Shown: positions 36,001 to 40,185 of the stretch, piece by piece
Numbering within the stretch: the stretch's first letter is position 1
How the letters are laid out: each line of letters begins with the position of its first letter
Origin: Blastobasis lacticolella
Taxonomy: Eukaryota; Arthropoda; Insecta; Lepidoptera; Blastobasidae
Direction of reading: 5' to 3'
Length of the DNA stretch: 64,000 nt
Assembly: GCA_905147135.1 (NCBI GenBank)
Contig: LR990046.1
Span: 18,878,501 to 18,942,500, forward strand
Position numbers and translations under genes: made by a program
The notes under the pieces: model-generated
The model's database searches: none
What the model was told of the DNA's origin: nothing
What the model saw: only the letters and a program-made list of their open reading frames with translations

Positions 36001-38570
36001 AAAGCTTTGGTCATGGTCAAACCGGGCCCTCATGCGCTAGAGTCCACCTGGACATTAACACCAAGATGATTATTTTTTAGTTTATGTTATTAACAGGAAG
36101 CCAAGAGAGATATCTCACGATACGAACATAGACAACTTAATGAAAGATGTCGTAATATGGTTACGACTTTAGCAATACATAATAATTTCATCATGATCGT
36201 TTCCACCGTTGGACATCCACTGCTGGGCATAAGCCTTCCCCACGCCTTCCACACCGATGGCTTCTGCGCCTCGTGCATCCATTGGCTCTCAAAGGCTTTA
36301 TGATCTCATCGGTCCATCTCGTGGATGGCCGTTCTACGTTGCTGAGTAATCGTAAATTATAAAAGCGGCACTGGTTTAGTAACAGCGTGCTTGCGAGACC
36401 GATGAGCAAGTTTGAGCACCATTCGCAGAGTTCGGGAGCTTATTCGACTTTCATACTTCGAGTGTAGGTTCATTTTAGCACCGCAACGAGCTTGCAACTC
36501 CTCAGGTGTACCTCCTAATACCGGAGGGGAAGCGAGATTCACCAAGGTCTTCCGCTGGATTCTCGGGAGTCGATTGGTACCCTGTGACGATATACCTATT
36601 GTTAATATTAGATTATGTATAAAAAGTACTCACCCCGTAACAGAGGAACCATCTTCGAAACGAATAGGTGTTCATGAGGGGCGTAAGATGCATAAAATAA
36701 GTCAATAAATGTCATAGGAAGGATGTTCATCACTACAGTGATTATATAAGTGCATACAAACCTGTAAATTGTACATTAGATTTATAATAATTGTCTTAGT
36801 ATTTTATTAGAATTATAAATAAATATAAATATTCGTGGACAAATTCACACAGCGCCATCTTGCCCCAAACTAAGCAAAGCTTGTACTATGGGTGCTAGAT
36901 AACTGATATACTACTTAAATACTTTTTTAAATACATACTTATTATACATAGAACACCCAGACCCGTAACAGAAATTAAAATTCATCATTTAAATTTCTGC
37001 GCGGCCGGCAATCGAACCCGGGACCTCTTGCGTGGCAGACCATTGAACCACTCAGGTCGTCAATTATGCCATAATAGGATGTTTTATATTTTGGGACAAA
37101 TATAATTTCGTTCTTAAATTTTTACCGTTAAGATAATTTAATAATTGAAAGGTTAACGAGGACAATAATACGAGAATTTTTTGTATCTTGAGAGAGGGAG
37201 AGTTTTTGTCTTGGGGTTAAAGTCGTCACGGATAAGATTGAAGAGGATCGCTTGCGCTGGCTTGGTCACGTGTTCCGCAAGTCTCAGGGTAATTATTTAT
37301 TTATATGAACCTAAATCATACCAAGTCTGTAGTCTCAGGGTTACGAGGAAAATAAAGTACCTATTTATATAATACTTGTCAGTGTCAGGATAGAGGTCCC
37401 GAGGATAAGCCTAAGAAGAGTTGGAGTTTGTTGTTTGGATTGTCGTGGCCGAGTCGGAGACGAGAGCCAACGGTTTACGACGTGAGGATGCCGAAGGCAT
37501 GACGAAGTGAAGGAGAAAAAGTTTTCAGCGGGTCCCGGTAGAAACTGGGATGACTCGTAATAAGCGGATTTATTGTAATCATCATCATCATATCAGCCGA
37601 AAGACGCTCACACGAGAGATCTCCACAAAGGCCAGTCTTATGTTTTCCGCATCCAGCTGGTACCTGCGATATTCACTAGGTCGTCGGACCACCTTGTGGA
37701 TTACCCACGCTGCGTCTTCCGGTACGTGATCACACTCGAGAACTTTACTCCATCGGCCATCTGTATTTATTTATTGTAAAGTAAATTTATTACAATTACC
37801 AGGCCATATCCACGGATTGCATACACATAATATGGTTCATATGAGGCAAGCTTGCGTAGCATCGATAGAATGCAAGTCTTTCTTTGTAGGTAGTCGGAAT
37901 TGCTCGTCTGGAGGAATCAGTCTGAATCTGCAATTTTATTACGGTTTTTTTGAAATAATTGAGCTTACTTAAATTATTTAAGTCTAGCACTTATCCAGTA
38001 GAGGACGGCGTGGAGTTATTTTTGTTATAAGAATTAGTCAGCACCTATTTACACTTGTGAAAAATCACTTTGTGGTAAATGATAATGCGGTCGCAGATAG
38101 AGCATGCCTGAACAGCTTATTCATTCCAGCCTTGAAGGTGTCCAGATTATAATGATCAGAGAACACACTACGTTCCATTCCTTAGCCATAAGTAGAATAT
38201 AGGCTGAACCAAAGCGGTTTGTGCGGATAGCTGGAAGGTCCACGGCATACGTATGGAACAATCACCCGGATTGTTCCATCCCAATCGTACCCAATGACAG
38301 AAAGAGGCCGACGGAATGAGTTCATGCAACCGCTTCGCACACACGTTAATGTTTGGCATGAATAGAATGCGCTTCCTGGCGAAATGCCTTTCCTTAGGCT
38401 TCATAGACTCCTTCTAAATTTGTAGCTATTCAATACATTACCTTTTGCATAACTTGCAGCTCGTAGTTCTTGAGCTGTATATATGCCCATGATTCAACTT
38501 CAAACGACCTGGAATTAGAACTTGTGCCTAGGTTGGACACCTCTTGGAACTGTTCCACGTCACGGCGCAT
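20564..38570 (-). CDS. divergent SLC6-like membrane transporter, 13-14 exons (overall span)
   Basis: Exons listed separately join in phase from a candidate ATG (38570-38568) to a C-terminus either at 22953 or, by splicing, at 20564. The product has about 11 hydrophobic segments in SLC6 order. The E3-E4 segment aligns with TM2-TM3: PMTFID, then LFYASYAP in place of the family's GQY..G, then PLLRG. E4-E4b gives NIWSKC (EL2 N-x-W...C), E7 the TM6 slot, and E10-E11 TM9-TM11 with FEMIA, VFYPLGR and DDYMFNMG. Family members import amino acids or transmitters with Na+ across the plasma membrane. Here the GLGNxWRFP motif is replaced, so transport is doubtful. Length is about 576 or 714 residues depending on the 3' end. 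No ordinary ORF scan reveals it. The exon chain is solid; the family call is good but rests on pattern alignment by eye. Confidence 0.8.
21331..21452 (+). pseudogene. RTE LINE C-terminal remnant
   Basis: Reads LRCEDPQDREKWRKTSWKAA followed by EARTDRSDDDDE, the typical RTE end (EDA.DR..WRR...ADP.....DDDDE). The GATGATGATG run marks the element's 3' end. Non-functional; lies in the candidate last intron of the SLC6-like gene. Confidence 0.75.
21761..22056. mobile_element. MITE with about 45-bp imperfect inverted repeats
   Basis: Left AATCCACCTTGTAG...AGACGTTAGG.AACCCACAAAAC pairs with right GTTTTGTGGGTCTCCTAAAC GTCT...CTACAAAGTGGAATT. Inner CGTGCTC/GAGCACG also pairs. No coding capacity. A related GTAGACGTT segment continues to 22075. 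Confidence 0.7.
22085..22470 (-). repeat. SINE-A split by a SINE-B
   Basis: Minus-strand SINE-A pieces at 22090-22160 (GGACCCCGGGTCTGC, GATCCAGGATTTGGTAGAT) and 22400-22470 (TGACCTCTGTGACCC, GGGGAACCTGACCAGA) flank a SINE-B, giving a simple order of insertion. Confidence 0.7.
22183..22398 (+). repeat. SINE-B nested in a SINE-A
   Basis: GTGGTGTCCGGCAGAGTAGA to CCTGCAGTGGACTGTGATG. Compared with 3181-3452 a central piece is shorter. Confidence 0.78.
22947..22952 (-). terminator. candidate polyadenylation signal AATAAA
   Basis: On the minus strand AATAAA follows directly after the TGA at 22955-22953 that ends the read-through form of exon 12. It supports an unspliced 3' end for the SLC6-like gene; being AT-rich sequence, it could be chance. 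Confidence 0.45.
22953..23159 (-). CDS. SLC6-like gene, exon 12 (TM12)
   Basis: The acceptor TTCTCATAATTGCAG precedes GTGAAAGTGACC in phase 0. Residues RPWTIHLYWIPYIAG and VYAFVVML form the last transmembrane helix, comparable to the YPWW..IGW...P.Y of SLC6 TM12. Two ends are possible. The frame can continue as RKKQVKIANIFFNTLK to TGA at 22953 beside AATAAA, or it can splice at a near-perfect donor (CTAC|GTAAGAAA, exon edge 23003) to exon 13. Confidence 0.85.
   Translation of the reverse strand: MKVTRILQAFNDSSRYHRQTSASFYEEFRPWTIHLYWIPYIAGAVYAFVVMLRKKQVKIANIFFNTLK
24068..24241 (-). CDS. SLC6-like gene, exon 11 (TM10-TM11)
   Basis: The most diagnostic exon: 58 codons, phase 0 at both ends. 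It reads QKNSLSVYSY, then FEMIACIVFYPLGR, then LSDDYMFNMG and GRILSIVMSPVYYM. The spacing F-E-x-I-A-x3-F-Y-x3-R-x2-D-D-x5-G matches the SLC6 TM10-TM11 loop (FE.IA...FYG..R..DDI..M.G). Acceptor TTCGAATTTCAG at 24242; donor ATG|GTACATT is acceptable but not optimal. RTE-like debris follows in the intron. Confidence 0.88.
24290..24515 (+). repeat. SINE-B copy in intron
   Basis: GGCCGTGTAGTGTCCGGCAG to TTCTGCAGTGGACTGTTGTG, with the central cytosine-rich part deleted. Lies antisense in the intron between exons 10 and 11. Confidence 0.78.
24555..24635 (+). repeat. RTE LINE 3'-end fragment
   Basis: GAATCTCTGGGGGAGGCATC, CAGCAGTGGGCGTCTTACGG, CTGATATGATGATGACGATG: the same terminal block as at 27575-27645. 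Confidence 0.75.
24636..24870 (-). repeat. SINE-A copy in intron
   Basis: Minus strand with CCGCTATGTCCCAATGGCTC, B box GGGTTCGAATCCC, and TTACACATTCAGTCGCC. The 3' third is missing; it abuts the RTE tail. Confidence 0.8.
25285..25352 (-). repeat. SINE-A head fragment
   Basis: Minus-strand head: CGAAAGCGAGAGGTACCGAG with a degenerate B box GAGTTCGATTTCC. Body lost. Confidence 0.6.
25401..25523 (-). CDS. SLC6-like gene, exon 10 (TM9)
   Basis: 41 codons, phase 0 at both ends, acceptor TCTAATGTTTCAG, donor TTGG|GTAAAATA. Residues VYQCMLDLIVHEWPKLK correspond to the SLC6 segment E..i.ai.D..P.lr after TM8, and LMVSGIICVVGCVHPFII is the TM9 helix. It fills exactly the gap expected between exons 9 and 11. 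Confidence 0.85.
25728..25945 (+). repeat. dispersed repeat F, copy 2
   Basis: TATGCTACGCAGTGACTAAC, CCTGATGGTAAGCAGTAGCT, GCGTTGTCACTGAGACTAGG, GGAACACAACAAAGC; same family as 5200-5395. Confidence 0.75.
26012..26105 (+). repeat. CR1/Jockey-type LINE 3'-UTR end
   Basis: CACTGTGTGCTTCCTTCCTA, CTCCTTTTTGACGATTGAAA and AGATATTTAATG closely match 49978-50072, the 3' end after the second LINE. A severely 5'-truncated insertion. Confidence 0.75.
26239..26354 (-). CDS. SLC6-like gene, exon 9 (TM8 region)
   Basis: Acceptor ATTATAATTTGTAG, donor ATTC|GTAAGTATG (near-consensus). After 2 bases completing a Gly codon it encodes EYPYMYIVPLFFGTLKTSGD then VLMITFFVTNMLLEFVIF. The YP and FF..N.LL pattern sits where SLC6 proteins have YPEA...P...W..LFF.ML. 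Ends in phase 0. Confidence 0.86.
26508..26920 (+). repeat. SINE-A, full length with nested insertion
   Basis: Intact head GCGTCACTGGCCGAGTGGTT and B box GGGTTCGAATCCC. The 3' terminus GGGACATTA / AACGCCAAGATAA is separated by an 87-bp (TTTA)n-headed insert (26821-26907). Confidence 0.85.
27320..27645 (+). pseudogene. RTE LINE C-terminus and 3' end
   Basis: Across shifting frames it encodes ETIRKKDIRKQTKVTDRM-like text, KCKRAGHIARRTDI, DGS, RPHIGRRSVGRPPTRWTD and WPLWRSLGEAYVKQWASF, then GATGATGATGAC. This is the typical RTE tail (GHIARRTDGRW...RPP.RW.DD...LGEAYVQQW). Several indels, so dead. It lies in the intron downstream of exon 8. Confidence 0.82.
27831..27966 (-). CDS. SLC6-like gene, exon 8 (TM7)
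   Basis: Acceptor AATATATTTTCAG at 27967, donor CTTG|GTACGTAG. 45 codons plus 1 base: VNPAFDSSLIVISNAFCYLL, KSWVLMEM, then a polar stretch to NSGVL. The D..L.V.I.N pattern matches the start of SLC6 TM7 (D.L.VS..N..TS). Phase 0 in, phase 1 out, continuing into exon 9 as Gly. Confidence 0.86.
28590..28790. repeat. CpG-rich hairpin-forming block
   Basis: Unusually CG-dense for this window, with nested palindromes such as GTCGTGCGAC / GTCGCACGATC and CGTCGTACGATC. Probably the core of a MITE. An open frame through it has no domain. Confidence 0.5.
28860..28940 (-). CDS. SLC6-like gene, exon 7 (TM6 slot)
   Basis: 27 codons, phase 0 on both sides, acceptor TCATTTTGCAG, donor CAAGAG|GTAACAATG. KMDLIVLGQLMISPPTIHIL then TARSNQE fits the SLC6 TM6 slot (W.DA..Q.FFS...G... 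N): a Gln-x-x-x-Ser core remains but the flexible Gly motif does not. Shortest exon and a weaker helix, so slightly less certain. Confidence 0.75.
29712..29855 (-). CDS. SLC6-like gene, exon 6 (TM5)
   Basis: 48 codons, phase 0 to phase 0. Acceptor ATTTAACACTTTCAG, donor AACAAG|GTAAATACG. Begins IFNILHWIMN, with helix GFFIFLGLFFIWVKLEVAYK, then a polar loop AAYEKQVIELNK equivalent to extracellular loop 3 before TM6. Confidence 0.87.
30002..31186. mobile_element. 1.2-kb fold-back element with long inverted arms
   Basis: Left AAATAACTAGGTCACTTAC (30002-30020) and the arm from 30214 (AGCTGGTCCAAAAGTTTTTA onward) pair with the right arm ending at 31186 (AAAACTTTTGGACCAGCCT, AGTAAGTGACCTAGTTATTT). 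Similarity continues for roughly 200 bp into the element. The left arm is interrupted by about 190 bp (30021-30213) absent from the right. No transposase; lies in the intron between exons 5 and 6. Confidence 0.78.
31481..32020 (+). repeat. SINE-A carrying a 181-bp insertion
   Basis: Head GCATCGGTGGCTTAATGGAT and B box GGGTTCGAATACC; the body resumes at 31802 and the 3' end is CGGGACATTAACGACAAGAT. Insert 31621-31801 is flanked by similar TCTTACG.TGAGGA and TCTTACGGCGAAGGA, an imperfect duplication of the SINE sequence. Confidence 0.82.
32122..32190 (-). repeat. (TTTA)n-headed retroposon tail
   Basis: TTTATTTATTTATTTATTAG then CACAGTTTAACAGCAATTAA, as at 3889 and 52447. Confidence 0.55.
32245..32368 (-). 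CDS. SLC6-like gene, exon 5 (TM4)
   Basis: Acceptor TTATCGTTTTTTTACAG, donor GGGTG|GTGAGTACG. After one base completing a codon it encodes SSRYDSYYARFLQNNINIYN then FVIWVVAFSCHNQLYKRYIWV (41 residues), ending in phase 0. The hydrophobic part with its central Trp corresponds to SLC6 TM4 (L.L...W..V). The overlapping frame beginning with Met at 32450 is a shadow. Confidence 0.86.
32715..32885 (+). repeat. SINE-C with deleted head
   Basis: TTTGACGACCTGAGTG joins directly to TCTTACGGGTCTGGGTGTTC, losing the promoter boxes; the 3' end GGCTAGATGGCGCTGTGTG is intact. Confidence 0.8.
33098..33463 (+). repeat. 12-copy minisatellite, 30-31 bp unit
   Basis: Unit is close to GTACCTGTACTCTGCTAAGG followed by GGGGTAAAAAC. 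Twelve units by eye, varying mainly in G-run length (4-6) and A-run length. It stands 35 bp from the low end of exon 4b of the SLC6-like gene, in the intron. Confidence 0.95.
33498..33620 (-). CDS. SLC6-like gene, exon 4b (extracellular loop 2)
   Basis: Acceptor AAATCATTTTCAG and a weaker donor GGATT|GTACCCC. 123 bp, phase 2 to phase 2, so it can be included or skipped without shifting the frame. Residues CHTTKPFLVHLYKNQPPTYG follow exon 4's GNIWSK, recreating the N-x-W-x-x-x-C pattern of SLC6 EL2. The poor donor makes its low boundary uncertain, and it may be a cassette exon. Confidence 0.65.
34090..34290 (-). repeat. dispersed repeat F, copy 3
   Basis: Inverted relative to 5200 and 25728: TTGTTGTGTTCCGATTC in place of the family's GAATCGGAACACAACAA, ending GACAGTTACCGCTTACCATC. 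Confidence 0.7.
34607..34790. mobile_element. 184-bp MITE
   Basis: Perfect 16-bp terminal repeats AAAGGCCACATTAGCG / CGCTAATGTGGCCTTT. An inner AGATAAGTTTGTGGCACT segment is shared with 44684-44702 and, diverged, with 51530-51555. No obvious target duplication. Confidence 0.75.
35080..35255 (+). pseudogene. RTE LINE C-terminus and 3' end
   Basis: One frame reads RGPVGRPKKRWIDIADSYAR then ANGLRREDAEDRAKWRRT and ADPGRGRDKR-stop-DDDD, the usual end of this RTE subfamily, with GATGATGATAAGG at the 3' end. Confidence 0.82.
35431..35548 (-). CDS. SLC6-like gene, exon 4 (TM3)
   Basis: Acceptor CCTTTTTGCAG, donor CGAA|GTAAGTTTG (consensus). Completes a Gly codon, then HNTAILLCTVINLTQFSSII and TSYCHYLEKFFKYGNIWS; phase 2 out. 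This aligns with SLC6 TM3 (G.G.A..V....N.YY..II.W...YL) except that the YY pair is absent. It is followed by the loop containing GNIW. Confidence 0.87.
35732..36075 (+). repeat. SINE-A, full length, in intron
   Basis: GGAGCATCGGTGCCCGCGTG head, B box GGGTTCGAATCAC, body complete with small deletions, 3' end CTGGACATTAACACCAAGAT. Confidence 0.85.
36183..36350 (-). repeat. RTE LINE 3'-end fragment
   Basis: Minus-strand text with AAACGATCATGATGAAATTA end and GAGAGCCAATGGATGCACGA...GCCATCGGTGTGGAAGGC, resembling RTE 3' regions (W.RLMP....CPTVE). Confidence 0.55.
36634..36761 (-). CDS. SLC6-like gene, exon 3 (TM2)
   Basis: Acceptor TAATGTACAATTTACAG, donor ACGGG|GTGAGTACT. Completes a Trp codon, then FVCTYIITVVMNILPMTFID, LFYASYAP, HEHLFVSKMVPLLR; phase 1 out. 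It follows the SLC6 TM2 layout AFLIPY....GIP...LE..LGQY...G......P...G: the Pro and acidic residue are kept (IDL), whereas GQ is AS. Confidence 0.87.
36833..37072 (-). repeat. SINE-C, full length
   Basis: Minus strand: ACGACCTGAGTGGTTCAATG, B box GGGTTCGATTGCC, ACGGGTCTGGGTGTTC, GCGCTGTGTGAATTTGTCCACG. Confidence 0.87.
37215..37560 (+). pseudogene. RTE LINE remnant with internal insertion
   Basis: DKIEEDRLRWLGHVFRKSQG then a break, followed by RGPRISLRRVG and RRHDEVK-like degenerate text of the RTE C-terminal domain. A piece of the KSQG region is duplicated around 37280-37345. Confidence 0.65.
37577..37762 (-). pseudogene. RTE LINE C-terminus, minus strand
   Basis: Minus-strand reading DGRWSKVLEC, RPEDAAWVIH, a GTSWMRKT-like segment and WPLWRSL, as at 27440-27600, then CATCATCATGATT in reverse. 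It lies just beyond exon 2 of the SLC6-like gene, in its intron. Confidence 0.75.
37800..37927 (-). CDS. SLC6-like gene, exon 2 (N-terminus into TM1)
   Basis: Acceptor CCGTAATAAAATTGCAG, donor GCCTG|GTAATTG. 42 codons plus 2 bases: IQTDSSRRAIPTTYKERLAF, YRCYASLPHMNHIMCMQSVD, MA; continues as Trp into exon 3. It occupies the SLC6 TM1 position (EFLL...G..VGLGNVWRFPY), but none of the Gly, Asn or RFP residues that bind Na+ and substrate are retained. Confidence 0.83.
38442..38570 (-). CDS. SLC6-like gene, exon 1 or first exon seen (cytosolic N-terminus)
   Basis: 43 codons starting MRRDVEQFQE and ending NYELQVMQK, phase 0 at donor CAAAAG|GTAATGTA. I chose ATG at 38570-38568 because the frame closes about 50 bp upstream (TAATAA). 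However, an acceptor-like TTTATTTCAAG lies directly before ACATAATG, so this may be an internal exon (38575 edge) with further exons beyond. Polar, as expected for an SLC6 N-terminal tail. Confidence 0.72.
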
Positions 38571-38675
38571 TATGTCTTGAAATAAAACGATATATTATTA
38601 TATCAAAAAGTTATGTCGCTTTCAACAATATAACTTATTACGTTTTGATGTATAAAGAATGTGTTTTTTGAATAC

Positions 38676-38756
38676 TTCACTACGACTTGTACGACACCCA
38701 CGAGTGTAAGGGGTTGGTTCTTTTCTACTCTGCCGGTCACCACATGGCCATCTACC
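38676..38756 (-). repeat. SINE-B 5' fragment
   Basis: Minus strand: GGCCATGTGGTGACCGGCAG, AACCAACCCCTTACACTCGT, GGGTGTCGTACAAG. Confidence 0.75.
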
Positions 38757-39667
38757 TTGAAGAAGGTTAATGTGTGGATTTAACCAAACATTTCAAATAA
38801 ATATTTAAAGTGAGATATATAAATAAATAAGAGGTGGCTGCACTGGTCAAGCGGCAACGTGCTTGCGAGACGGTGAGACGGAGTTCGGTGGATGGGTGAC
38901 CAATTGACAATATCGTACTTTGAGGCTTGTCTAACTTTAGTACCAAAGCGAACTCGCCACTCACTAGGTGTATCTCCTATTACCGTTGGCGAACCGAGGC
39001 TGACCAATTTCTTCCGCTGGGGACCCAAAGATTGGTTGAACAGTTTAGGGCCCGTGACGGTATTTATTTTATTTTTATTTTACAATAGTAAACAAAAATC
39101 TTAATCTTACCAACGTACTATATTGTAATGCACCTCTATCGCGTCAGTAGTATAAAATAGTTAAAAGAATTACTGTAATAAATATATTACTTGGCATAAA
39201 ATATCTCAAAACGTATATAACTACTTCAGCTTAGAAATCAGTGTTAAATAATTAAATAAAAGTGAAATTTAAAGATATTTAGAAAATATTTAAAATAATT
39301 ATAAAATAAAAGCTTTATCCAAACAAATAATATATTGCGCAAAACTGCGACATTATTGCGACATTTGACACTTTATAGAGTTCCGTGGTCACAGTAAATA
39401 CGCTAAATATGTCTGTCCGTCTGTTTGTTCGCTGGCTAATGAGACTTGATACTCGAACACGAGAGACCGGGGTCCGCCTTGACCATGATCCAAGATTTGG
39501 TGATCAGGTAATTACAGTGAAGCGATTACCATTTGACCTCCGCGACCCTGCTACTAGGGAAACCTGACCAGATTGGATCACGGTTACAAATTTAGTTGCC
39601 TGAATTTGCAGGTTTCATCACGATGTTTTCCCTCACCGTAAGAGCATCGGTTAGACATCAATTATTG

Positions 39668-40183
39668 ATTTGTATCAACCGCTTTAATTGTTTTGTTCCG
39701 TATCCTCGTATGCTGCATTTTGTTATAGACACACACTTCATGTTAGCTTTGCTCTTCACGAGTACCACTTGTCATTATCAATATAATATTTATTTGTTCA
39801 AATTTCTATTGTGTTCCTTTCACTATGGATTATTATTGGGTCGCATAGATCGCCGTGTTTATTGGGACGCACTTTGCACCTTCGACACTGATCGCAGATG
39901 TCACTCGGTGGCTAACTTGTTTACTACTGGGTATTTTATGGTTTTTATAATAAATAATTCTGGCCGGCCGGGCGGACCGTCGCGCGGTGACTGGGGACTC
40001 GACCGGGTGGAAGGGCATGGTGTTTATGCGTTCTCGGGGATGCCTACGTTTAGCATATCTACCTACTACGGTCGCACGGCGGTTATTTGTTATCTATGTT
40101 TGTTTCTTGGTCGTTATGAAGTTGCTACCGTTTTAAGGGTGGGTATTTTGTATGATATGTATTCTTTTAGTATCATAATTTAG
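39668..40183 (+). other. LINE 5' leader with open frame abutting ORF2
   Basis: A frame open from 39596 (inside the SINE) ends at 40183, two bases before the ORF2 ATG. The encoded text (RPGGPSRGDWGLDRVEGHG and similar) shows no known ORF1 domain. The TAG-TT-ATG junction is compact and could allow reinitiation, but the frame may simply be chance. Confidence 0.4.
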
Positions 40184-40185
40184 TT

